Shown in pieces: positions 23,924-31,232 of a stretch of 41,477 nucleotides of DNA. Source of the DNA: Bacteroidales bacterium (lineage in GTDB: Bacteria; Bacteroidota; Bacteroidia; Bacteroidales; UBA932). Position 1 is the first letter of the stretch. The number at the start of each line of letters is the position of its first letter. Made by a program: the position numbers and the translations under genes. Under the pieces are notes generated by a model that worked only from the letters and a program-made list of their open reading frames with translations, was not told the origin of the DNA and ran no database searches. The DNA is taken from positions 1-41,477 of the forward strand of contig SFNZ01000005.1 in assembly GCA_004552615.1 (NCBI GenBank). Direction: 5' to 3'.

Positions 23924-25003
23924 TCATTTGTCCTGATCTGAATGTTTTCCCGCGAGCATCCCGCAGGCAGCGAAAATGTCCTCCCCTCTCGAGGCCCTTA
24001 TCGTGGCGGTTATCCCGGCCCGGCTGAGACGGTCACGGAACATCTCCATCACCCCGTCAGGAGAAGAGACGTAAGGAAAATCCGGAATCTTGTGGAATCG
24101 GATGAGATTCACCCGGCATTCCAGTCCGGCCAGCAGCCTGATGACCGCATCGGCATGCCGCTTGTCGTCATTGTATCCGGAAAACATCGTATATTCGAAG
24201 CTCACGCGCCTCTGCCCCGTGAAATCGTATTTCTTCAGAAGTGAAACCACATCCCTGATATCGTATGCTTTCTGCACCGGCATTATGCCTTCCCTCTCGT
24301 CCGGGAAAGGATTGTGCATACTGACGGCCACATGGCATCTGGTCTCGTCCAGAAATCTTTTCAGAGAAGGCAATACACCTATGGTAGAGAGAGTTATCCT
24401 CTTCGGACTCCAGCCGAATCCCCAGTCCGCCGTGAGCACGTCTATGGCCTTCTTCACATTCTCGAAATTGTCGAGAGGCTCGCCCATTCCCATGAACACA
24501 GTCCCCGTAAGGCTGTCTGCCTCGTCGACCGATATGAACTGGGAGAGAATATCCGCCGGTGAAAGATTGCCATGGAAACCCTGGCGTCCGGTCATGCAGA
24601 ACTTGCAACCCATCTTGCAGCCGGCCTGGGACGACACGCACAATGTCTTCCGGTCAAGCTCGGGTATCATCACGGATTCGATGCAGCTGCCTTCCACCTT
24701 GCCCGGATTCCCGGATTCAACGGCCCATGCAGCTCCTGAAAACGAGCAGGCCACAGGAAAAAGGTATTTCCTGGTCCCGTCGGCAGAAATCATGCAGTCG
24801 GCATATTCCACGGCCCCGGTCTCATATTTCTCCGACAGCCGGGCACGTCCTTCCCTGGACAGGTTCGTCATCCCGTCCACTGTCCTTATCTTCTTCTTGT
24901 ACAGCCACTGCGCAATCTGGTTTCCGGCATACGGCGGCAACCCGCATTCAACGGCAATCTGCCTGAGTTCCTCCGGGGTCTTCCCCAACAATTTCTTCTT
25001 CAT
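23924..25003 (-). CDS. rlmN: 23S rRNA (adenine2503-C2)-methyltransferase RlmN
   Basis: 359 aa radical-SAM enzyme that methylates A2503 of 23S rRNA and A37 of some tRNAs. The 4Fe-4S cluster ligands are in CKMGCKFC (Cys129, 133, 136), MGMGEPLDNF is the SAM-binding motif, and the C-terminal methyl-carrying Cys is in FAACGMLAG (about residue 347). Length normal. First gene of the minus-strand unit, with -7 element TAAATTTG (25026-25033) 22 bp upstream, divergent from recA. Confidence 0.95.
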   Translation of the reverse strand: MKKKLLGKTPEELRQIAVECGLPPYAGNQIAQWLYKKKIRTVDGMTNLSREGRARLSEKYETGAVEYADCMISADGTRKYLFPVACSFSGAAWAVESGNPGKVEGSCIESVMIPELDRKTLCVSSQAGCKMGCKFCMTGRQGFHGNLSPADILSQFISVDEADSLTGTVFMGMGEPLDNFENVKKAIDVLTADWGFGWSPKRITLSTIGVLPSLKRFLDETRCHVAVSMHNPFPDEREGIMPVQKAYDIRDVVSLLKKYDFTGQRRVSFEYTMFSGYNDDKRHADAVIRLLAGLECRVNLIRFHKIPDFPYVSSPDGVMEMFRDRLSRAGITATIRASRGEDIFAACGMLAGKHSDQDK

Positions 25004-25025
25004 GTCTCATTCCTCTATACCGTAG

Positions 25026-25075
25026 CAAATTTAATGAAATTTTCGTTCTTGATTGCAGCGTTTTTTATATCTTTG
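25026..25075. promoter_or_regulatory. divergent rlmN and recA promoters
   Basis: Minus-strand TAAATTTG (25026-25033) faces rlmN; plus-strand TATCTTTG (25068-25075) faces recA. The -33 regions of the two (about 25045-25056) overlap; neither has a clean TTTG. No SOS-box known to me can be identified, so damage control of recA cannot be read off. Confidence 0.55.
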
Positions 25076-25081
25076 TAAGGA

Positions 25082-25097
25082 TATGCGGCATATTCCG
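25082..25097 (+). promoter_or_regulatory. 5'-terminal hairpin in the recA leader
   Basis: TGCGG-CATATT-CCGCA, 5-bp stem and 6-base loop, starting about 7 nt after the -7 element, followed by GTAATTAAC. The rpsF leader has the same arrangement: TGCGGA/TCCGCA hairpin, then AGGAAGTAATTG. Confidence 0.45.
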
Positions 25098-25123
25098 CAG
25101 TAATTAACAAAAAATAATACATT

Positions 25124-26161
25124 ATGGCTAAAGAAGCAGTTAAGGGAAGTGGAGCGGAGACAATTGATTCCGGAAAGCTCAAAGCTCTGCAGGCAACGAT
25201 CGACAAAATTGAAAAGGACTACGGTAAAGGGACGATCATGAAGTTGGGGGACCAGCCACAATGGGATGAACATCAGGTAATACCGAGCGGTTCCATAGCT
25301 CTGGACCATGCCCTGGGCATCGGCGGATATCCCCGCGGAAGGATCATCGAGATCTACGGCCCGGAATCCAGCGGAAAGACAACGCTCGCCATCCACGCCA
25401 TCGCACAGGCCCAGAAACAGGGCGGCATCGCTGCGATGATCGATGCCGAGCACGCGTTTGACAGGTCTTATGCCAAGGCGCTCGGAGTGGACCTCGAGAC
25501 ATTGCTTATCTCTCAGCCGGACAACGGCGAACAGGCTCTGGAAATAGCGGACAATCTCATCCGTTCAGGCGCCATAGACATCATCGTCATCGACTCCGTC
25601 GCGGCCCTCACCCCGAAGGCAGAGATTGAAGGCGAGATGGGAGACAACAAGGTCGGACTCCAGGCAAGGCTCATGAGCCAGGCCCTCAGGAAACTGACCG
25701 CCAACATCAGCAAGACGAACACCTGCTGCATCTTCATCAACCAGCTCAGGGAGAAGATCGGCATCATGTTCGGCAACCCGGAGACAACGACCGGCGGAAA
25801 CGCCCTCAAGTTCTACGCCTCGGTACGTATCGATGTCCGCAGGACTACACAGCTCAAGGACGGTGACGAGGCCCTCGGCAACCGCACGAAGGTGAAAGTG
25901 GTGAAGAACAAGATGGCACCTCCTTTCAAGAAGGCCGAGTTCGACATCGTATATGGAGAAGGCATATCCCGTCCGGGAGAAATCGTGGACCTCGGCGTCG
26001 AGTACGGCATAATAGGCAAGAGCGGTTCATGGTTCAGCTACGGTGACCAGAAGCTCGCACAGGGAAGAGAAGCCACCAAGCAGCTCATCGCTGACAACCT
26101 GGAGCTCAGCGAAGAAATCGAGGCCAGGATTCGCGAGGCCCTCAAAAAGGTACAGGACTGA
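25124..26161 (+). CDS. recA: recombinase RecA
   Basis: 345 aa. DNA strand exchange and co-protease for S24 proteins such as the UmuD homologue 4 kb away. Walker A GPESSGKTT at 79-87; IDAEHAFD; QPDNGEQALEIAD; LRKLTANISKTNTCCIFINQLREKIG with loop L1/L2 regions and the signature ALKFYASVR. The C-terminal tail is short and mildly acidic. Monocistronic, convergent with the HhH gene (3-bp gap, no terminator hairpin visible). Confidence 0.98.
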   Translation: MAKEAVKGSGAETIDSGKLKALQATIDKIEKDYGKGTIMKLGDQPQWDEHQVIPSGSIALDHALGIGGYPRGRIIEIYGPESSGKTTLAIHAIAQAQKQGGIAAMIDAEHAFDRSYAKALGVDLETLLISQPDNGEQALEIADNLIRSGAIDIIVIDSVAALTPKAEIEGEMGDNKVGLQARLMSQALRKLTANISKTNTCCIFINQLREKIGIMFGNPETTTGGNALKFYASVRIDVRRTTQLKDGDEALGNRTKVKVVKNKMAPPFKKAEFDIVYGEGISRPGEIVDLGVEYGIIGKSGSWFSYGDQKLAQGREATKQLIADNLELSEEIEARIREALKKVQD

Positions 26162-26164
26162 TAC

Positions 26165-27109
26165 TCAACGTATAATGCACCGGGACAGCTTCATTGCCGT
26201 TTCCCTGTCGATTATTCCGGCTTCCGCAAGACCTTCGACGGTCAGGGCGGAGGCCGGATTGTTTTCCCTGTACAGGACAATGGCTTTGGCAGTCCGGTAA
26301 TCCCGTATATGGGGATGCATTCGGAGGGAATCCACAGGCAGGGTCCAGAGGCGGAACGGCCGTGGAGGAGTCCTGACCTCTACGAGATCAGACAATGCAT
26401 CATACTTCTCCTTGTCGAAATGATAGATTTCCATCAGTTGCTCAGGACATGAATAGCCTCCAAGACGTTTTCTGTATTCCACCATTTTGGAGGCGAAATA
26501 GCCTCCTATGCCGGGAAGGGTGTCGAACATGGCCGAATCGGCTGCATTGAGGTCAATCCTGGGTATATCAATATATGGTTCCAGCCTGCGGAAGACGGAG
26601 TCGTGCACGACATAGGATGCCGCGAAATCGGATTTCCGGCGGAAACGCCCGCCTTTGGACCTGTAATTGTCTATCGAAGCCGCCTGGGCTTCAGTAAATC
26701 CGAGACGGCGGAGATCCTCAACGGATACGGTGTTGGGATCGAATCTGAATGATTCACAGGTTCTTGGCACGAAAGCCGAACGGACTGATGACCTGGCCGC
26801 ATCCTTGGTCCTACTTCCTGTTCCAGCGCTGCCGGAAGACGTGATACGACCATTATACGGTAATGGATTCCGGACGTCATGGGAAGATGCACTCCTGGCT
26901 TCAGCGTCTGAAACAGCGTCGTCCGAGGTGACTCCTGAGGTGACATACACCGTGTCCGGCACGGAAGAAACAATCTTCAGCGCCGCAGCCCTGTGAATGA
27001 ACAAGGCCGTCTGATAACCTGTAATAAGGAATGCAAGGGCTATCGCCCCTGTCACGAATGATGCGGACGGGGAATATCTCTTCCCCTCGTCCTGATTGTT
27101 CCGGGTCAT
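26165..27109 (-). CDS. membrane-anchored helix-hairpin-helix (ComEA-like) protein
   Basis: 314 aa. Short basic N-terminus, one membrane segment at about 18-42 (ASFVTGAIALAFLITGYQTAL), a Ser/Arg/Asp-rich linker (about 50-115), then three HhH-type units: FDPNTVSVEDLRRLGF (about 122-137), IDLNAADSAMFDTLPGIGG (about 183-201) and MHPHIRDYRTAKAIVLYR near the C-terminus. HhH pairs bind DNA without sequence preference; ComEA does so in competence. No comEC or pilus gene adjoins, so a competence role is only possible. Third gene after the acidic protein and rsmI (33-bp gap). Confidence 0.8.
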   Translation of the reverse strand: MTRNNQDEGKRYSPSASFVTGAIALAFLITGYQTALFIHRAAALKIVSSVPDTVYVTSGVTSDDAVSDAEARSASSHDVRNPLPYNGRITSSGSAGTGSRTKDAARSSVRSAFVPRTCESFRFDPNTVSVEDLRRLGFTEAQAASIDNYRSKGGRFRRKSDFAASYVVHDSVFRRLEPYIDIPRIDLNAADSAMFDTLPGIGGYFASKMVEYRKRLGGYSCPEQLMEIYHFDKEKYDALSDLVEVRTPPRPFRLWTLPVDSLRMHPHIRDYRTAKAIVLYRENNPASALTVEGLAEAGIIDRETAMKLSRCIIR

Positions 27110-27142
27110 TTCGCCAAGCCATCGGCCCCCGGATTTAACATA

Positions 27143-27853
27143 TTATCCCTCAGCGCTTTCCCCGTCACGCTTACGGGATGGAGCCCCTGCCACGACCAGG
27201 ACAATCTCGCCTTTCGGTTCATGCTCCCTGAACCAGGCCGCGACTTCGGCAAGGCTGCCGCGCCGGTGTTCCTCGTGAATCTTCGATATCTCCCGGGCAA
27301 CGGAGCATTCCCGTCCGGGCCCGAAATATTCCGCCATCTGCTCCAATGTCTTCACTATCCTGTATGGGGACTCGTAGAAAATCATCGTCCTGGTCTCAGA
27401 CGCAAGGGTCTTCAGCAAGGTCTGTCTCCCCTTCTTCACCGGAAGGAAACCCTCGAAGCAGAATCTGTCACATGGCAGGCCTGACGACACAATGGCCGGT
27501 ATGCATGCGGTAGCCCCGGGAAGTGTCTGTACCTCAATACCTTCAGCGGTACATTCCCTTACCAGGAGGAATCCCGGATCCGATATGCCGGGTGTGCCGG
27601 CATCACTGACAAGAGCCACGTCCAGCCCTGCAAGTATCCGTTCCTTGATCATCGGAACAGTCTGGTGCTCATTGAATTTATGATGTGACTGAAGATGTTT
27701 CACCTCAATGCCGAAATGTTTCAGCAGCACGGAACTGGTCCTGGTGTCCTCTGCAAGAACGAGATCCGCCTCACGGAGAACTCTCATGGCCCTGCAGGTC
27801 ATGTCCTCCAGATTGCCGACAGGAGTCGGGACTATATAGAGCTTTCCAGCCAT
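27143..27853 (-). CDS. rsmI: 16S rRNA (cytidine1402-2'-O)-methyltransferase RsmI
   Basis: 236 aa, tetrapyrrole-methylase fold. Typical start KLYIVPTPVGNLEDMT, then AEDTRTS, VSDAGTPGISDPG, LPGATACIPA and a FYESPYRI block; these are the RsmI family marks. The family often has 270-290 aa; this form ends soon after EIVLVVAGA, missing the C-terminal helical domain of E. coli RsmI, which seems to be normal for many Bacteroidota. 3 bp downstream of the acidic protein gene. Confidence 0.93.
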   Translation of the reverse strand: MAGKLYIVPTPVGNLEDMTCRAMRVLREADLVLAEDTRTSSVLLKHFGIEVKHLQSHHKFNEHQTVPMIKERILAGLDVALVSDAGTPGISDPGFLLVRECTAEGIEVQTLPGATACIPAIVSSGLPCDRFCFEGFLPVKKGRQTLLKTLASETRTMIFYESPYRIVKTLEQMAEYFGPGRECSVAREISKIHEEHRRGSLAEVAAWFREHEPKGEIVLVVAGAPSRKRDGESAEG

Positions 27854-27856
27854 CTG

Positions 27857-28669
27857 CTATCTGATTTTTCTCCTGACGGCCATCATGAATCGATAGACGG
27901 CATCCGAACCCATGTCCCATTCCGGGAATGTCTCCTGAAGATAGACAACGGCCTTGTCAAGAGATGACATATTATTGATATGCCCTACCACATCCTGGAA
28001 AAGCATGGAGTCCTCACGGAAAAGAGTACTGATGAACATCACCCTGTCATTGAGCGAGATTGCACTGCGGACATCTTTAACCTCAGGTCCCGGCATATCC
28101 TTGATCCAGGCCGGATTGGAAGCCTTCATGTCTATCACGGCTCCGGCAGCCCTGCCTGCATTGGCCTCGTTCAGGCTCTTCTGGCGGGACGATGAATGGA
28201 ACTTCTGCGGAGCAGGCTCCATCAGGAACTCCCCGAAAAGTGAATCCGGAGCGGAATCTTCAGGCAAGTCCTCCGGAATGTCCCCGGCTGGCACTTCCCC
28301 GGCAGTGATATCCTCCTCAGGGAAGGTTGCAGGAAGGTCATCCCCGGCGGCAGGAATATCTGCCACAGGCTCCTCAGGAACTGCCTCAGGCCCGTCCGCC
28401 GGCTCAAGTTCTCCGGCCGGAACATCTTCGGCCGGCTCCGGCACGACAGAATCGGCTTCCACCGGCTCCGGCTCGGCAGCCACCTCGGAAATGCCCTGCA
28501 GGAAATCCTCGTGGGCAATCTCCATCTCGACGACTTCCGTAACTTCCATATCAGCCTCCATCAAGGCCTTATATTCATCCACCTCGCGCTCCAAAGCCTC
28601 AATGCGGGCCTTCAGCTCGGCGACAGTGTTGACAAGTTCTTCCAATTTTTCCTTCCGGTTGTTCTCCAT
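27857..28669 (-). CDS. conserved-looking protein of unknown function: coiled coil, acidic Pro/Glu linker, C-terminal domain
   Basis: 270 aa, function not recognised. Residues 1-42 form a likely coiled coil (KLEELVNTVAELKARIEALE...). Residues about 60-150 are an acidic, low-complexity linker of Glu, Pro, Ala and Asp with runs such as EPAEDVPAGELEPADGPEAV. The last 110 residues look folded, with AISLNDRVMFISTLFREDS and a YLQETFPEWDMG segment, and a basic end (AVRRKIR). No signal peptide or membrane segment. First gene of the unit with rsmI and the HhH gene, divergent from tdk. The modular layout suggests an adaptor or scaffold, but that is a guess. Confidence 0.75.
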   Translation of the reverse strand: MENNRKEKLEELVNTVAELKARIEALEREVDEYKALMEADMEVTEVVEMEIAHEDFLQGISEVAAEPEPVEADSVVPEPAEDVPAGELEPADGPEAVPEEPVADIPAAGDDLPATFPEEDITAGEVPAGDIPEDLPEDSAPDSLFGEFLMEPAPQKFHSSSRQKSLNEANAGRAAGAVIDMKASNPAWIKDMPGPEVKDVRSAISLNDRVMFISTLFREDSMLFQDVVGHINNMSSLDKAVVYLQETFPEWDMGSDAVYRFMMAVRRKIR

Positions 28670-28685
28670 AAGGCAGATTATTGAT

Positions 28686-28708
28686 TATATTTGCAGACAA
28701 TCTGCAAA
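28686..28708. promoter_or_regulatory. tdk -7 element and overlapping palindrome
   Basis: Plus-strand TATATTTG (28686-28693) fits the -7 consensus for tdk. A perfect palindrome TTTGCAGA-CAA-TCTGCAAA (28690-28708) overlaps its right half, between the divergent tdk and acidic-protein genes. Placement over the start point suggests a repressor operator; it has the same 19-bp size and TTTGCA arms as the site before argR. Confidence 0.45.
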
Positions 28709-28728
28709 CCAAGAATACAAAAATAGTC

Positions 28729-29307
28729 ATGATTTCAGAAAATATCAAGAAAAACGGATGCATTGAAGTCATCTGCGGCTCCATGTTCTCCGGCAAGACG
28801 GAAGAACTCATCAGAAGACTGAAAAGAGCCCAGTTCGCCAACCAGAAAATTGAGATTTTCAAGCCCGAAGTGGACACCCGGTATTCCGACATGGACGTAG
28901 TGTCGCACGACTTGCACAGCATTCCATGCACACCGGTCAAGGCCCCTGCAAGGATGCTGGAGACTGCAGAAGATACCCAGGTGATAGGCATCGACGAGGC
29001 GCAGTTTTTCGATGATTCTCTCATAAATGTGGCCCAGGAGCTTGCAAACAGGGGCAAACGTGTCATAATAGCCGGACTCGACACCGATTTCAAGGGCAAG
29101 CCTTTCGGGCCGATTCCTGCGCTCATGGCAGTGGCGGAGGACGTGCAGAAAGTCCATGCAATCTGCGTGAAATGCGGAAACCTCGCGAACCATTCGCACC
29201 GTCTCACGAAGAGCCACAAGCTCGTTGTCCTCGGAGAAAAGGATGTTTACGAGCCTCTCTGCAGGCAGTGCTACAACGAAGCCATGGCCGCAGAAAAAGC
29301 AGAATAA
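28729..29307 (+). CDS. tdk: thymidine kinase
   Basis: 192 aa from ATG 28729-28731. Salvage phosphorylation of thymidine; type-II (bacterial) kinase. Walker A GSMFSGKTEEL (17-27), catalytic Glu90 in DEAQFF (89-94), lasso region with GLDTDFKGKPFG, and structural zinc Cys pairs 146/149 (CVKC) and 178/181 (CRQC). An in-frame TTG start 16 codons earlier would overlap the -7 element and is rejected. Followed by bcp after 28 bp, same direction. Confidence 0.95.
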   Translation: MISENIKKNGCIEVICGSMFSGKTEELIRRLKRAQFANQKIEIFKPEVDTRYSDMDVVSHDLHSIPCTPVKAPARMLETAEDTQVIGIDEAQFFDDSLINVAQELANRGKRVIIAGLDTDFKGKPFGPIPALMAVAEDVQKVHAICVKCGNLANHSHRLTKSHKLVVLGEKDVYEPLCRQCYNEAMAAEKAE

Positions 29308-29335
29308 TATTCAAATATTCAAATTCAGCAACAAT

Positions 29336-29779
29336 ATGAAAGAAGGAGACAGGATACCGGAATTCACGGCAATCGACCAGAACGGCAGGACTTTCACCGC
29401 ACAGGACCTCATCGGCCGCAGGACAATATTGTATTTCTACCCGAAGGACAACACTCCGGGCTGCACTGCAGAAGCCTGCAATCTCAGGGACAATATCAAC
29501 GGACTTTCCGCAGCCGGCTATCAGGTAATCGGCGTAAGCAGGGACAGCGATGCGTCACACAGGAAATTCATTGAGAAATACGAGCTTCCGTTCACTTTGC
29601 TTTCAGACAAGTCCACGGAAATGCTTCAGGCTTTCGGCGCATGGGGAGAGAAGAAAATGTGCGGCAAGGTATCTATTGGCACGCTTCGCAAGACCTTCAT
29701 AATCAACGAAGAAGGCATCATCGAAAGAATTATCGGCAAGGTCGATACGAAGAACCACGCAGCCCAGATCCTGGAATAG
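29336..29779 (+). CDS. bcp: peroxiredoxin, BCP/PrxQ type
   Basis: 147 aa from ATG 29336-29338. Thiol peroxidase that reduces H2O2 and organic peroxides. Peroxidatic Cys43 and resolving Cys48 lie in one helix (TPGCTAEACNLRD), the atypical 2-Cys alpha2 arrangement; SRDSDASHRKFIEKY and RKTFIINEEG are family blocks. Starts upstream in frame overlap tdk and are rejected. Its TAG stop is the loop of a perfect 8-bp hairpin (29769-29787). Converges on the clostripain gene. Confidence 0.95.
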   Translation: MKEGDRIPEFTAIDQNGRTFTAQDLIGRRTILYFYPKDNTPGCTAEACNLRDNINGLSAAGYQVIGVSRDSDASHRKFIEKYELPFTLLSDKSTEMLQAFGAWGEKKMCGKVSIGTLRKTFIINEEGIIERIIGKVDTKNHAAQILE

Positions 29780-29787
29780 TTCCAGGA
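29769..29787. terminator. hairpin containing the bcp stop codon
   Basis: TCCTGGAA (29769-29776), loop TAG (the stop codon), TTCCAGGA (29780-29787). Perfect but without a T-run, so a weak terminator or 3'-end stabiliser at best. Confidence 0.45.
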
Positions 29788-29803
29788 AGGTGCTGCACGT
29801 CGG

Positions 29804-31144
29804 TCACTCTGTCACGAGGGAGGTAGCCTTGTTCCAGGACAGGGTCCGGTAGAAATCATTTATGGCAGCGCTTCCGTTGGCCGGAAGATACATGCTGAGG
29901 CCGCAGAAAGTCTCGATAGGAATCGATATGAACGTCGGAGTGGCTGCCTTGTAGAGGACGCACTGGTCCATCGCGGCACGGAATTGAGCAAGCGATGATT
30001 CCGGCACTCCGGCTTTCACGAAAATATCTTCCAGGTCATAGAACCAATGCTTGTTGAAACGGAAATAGCCCTGGACCTGGCCCGGTTTTACGGCAGCCAG
30101 TTGTGACCTGCAAGAAGAGAAAATCCGGGCGCATACATCGGCAAGCCCGTCGAGCCGGGTGCAGTCAATCATTGAAATAGTCGTATAAGGCTCGCTGGCC
30201 CCGGGGGCGGCATAATGCTGGTACGAATCCTCGCAGAAGCCCATATAGTCCGGACTGCCACCGGCGAGAAGGCGGCTGGCCATCGTGTCATACTCACACA
30301 ATCCGTCCCCCATCACCTCTGCCTGGGAGAATATTATACGGTCACACTTGTCTTTCAACGCATAGGCCACCTCGATTCCTCCCATCAGGCAGGCGTCCAT
30401 TATGATGTAATCCATTTTCATAGGAATCGCGGCGGCGAAGTCCTCGATATTCATTTCATAAGCCCTGGAATTGGCGACATTGTCCATTCCGATGCTCCTC
30501 GTTACAGGCTCGCCCGGCTCCCTTTCCCGCTCTACATAAGGCACCGGCACGTCAGCATAGCTATAAGGATAAGCTGCCGGCATGACCTGGTTCATATAAA
30601 TCTCACCCGTGCTGTAGAATCCTTTCGGCAGCCATCCGGATGCATGGGACGAGAACACCAGCCCGTACTCATTGGACGGATATTCACTGTTGACATAAGA
30701 AAGCACGTCATGTAGAGTCTCAGGGGATGCTGCCACGGTGCCGGAAGGCCATGTCCTGACCGTGTCTGAAACCACCTTTCCTTCCTGGGATGAATAAAGG
30801 CGGATGAGATGCGCAGGAGTCGGCGTAGAATAGTTGTAGGCATTGCCATTAGTACGCTTGGAGAAGACCAGTACCACGCTGTTCCCGTTCTTCTGCGGAA
30901 GATATCCCTTTTTCAAGTCCTTCACGTCATCTTCGAGCATCTTGCTCAAGTTGTTGTAACCGGCTGAATATAAGAGAAGCACTCTCCTGGAGGATGGTTC
31001 GACCACCCTTCCTGCAGTACTTCCGGTACGGGAGGATGAAGGGCTTCCTATATCCTCGAATACATCGTCCGTACAAGATACTGCAAAGGCTGCGGCGGCG
31101 ACGCACCACAGAATCGATATGATATTTCTTACTGTTCCTGACAT
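29804..31144 (-). CDS. clostripain-family (C11) cysteine peptidase lipoprotein
   Basis: 446 aa from ATG 31142-31144. Type-II signal peptide: hydrophobic 8-23 and lipobox AVSC with Cys24 followed by TDD, so an exported lipoprotein. Peptidase C11 core: catalytic His167 in GLVFSSHASGW and Cys252 in YIIMDACLMGG. C11 enzymes cut after Arg (or Lys) and often self-activate. The sequence between Cys24 and about 54 is a Ser-rich linker. An upstream in-frame start would add 24 residues before the signal peptide and is unlikely. Divergent from the DPP III lipoprotein gene, suggesting (inference) a pair of cell-envelope peptidases that feed on host or dietary peptides. Confidence 0.88.
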   Translation of the reverse strand: MSGTVRNIISILWCVAAAAFAVSCTDDVFEDIGSPSSSRTGSTAGRVVEPSSRRVLLLYSAGYNNLSKMLEDDVKDLKKGYLPQKNGNSVVLVFSKRTNGNAYNYSTPTPAHLIRLYSSQEGKVVSDTVRTWPSGTVAASPETLHDVLSYVNSEYPSNEYGLVFSSHASGWLPKGFYSTGEIYMNQVMPAAYPYSYADVPVPYVEREREPGEPVTRSIGMDNVANSRAYEMNIEDFAAAIPMKMDYIIMDACLMGGIEVAYALKDKCDRIIFSQAEVMGDGLCEYDTMASRLLAGGSPDYMGFCEDSYQHYAAPGASEPYTTISMIDCTRLDGLADVCARIFSSCRSQLAAVKPGQVQGYFRFNKHWFYDLEDIFVKAGVPESSLAQFRAAMDQCVLYKAATPTFISIPIETFCGLSMYLPANGSAAINDFYRTLSWNKATSLVTE

Positions 31145-31150
31145 AATGCG

Positions 31151-31197
31151 CAAATATACGTATTTTTCGGCAATGTCGGCAATAATTGCTATTTTTG
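31151..31197. promoter_or_regulatory. divergent promoters of the C11 and DPP III genes
   Basis: Minus-strand TATATTTG (31151-31158) for the C11 gene and plus-strand TATTTTTG (31190-31197) for DPP III, with overlapping upstream regions. The C11 element ends only 6 bp before the ATG, so its transcript would be nearly leaderless. Confidence 0.5.
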
Positions 31198-31232
31198 CGG
31201 AAATGCGACAATGCAAATAATAAACTTACAAT

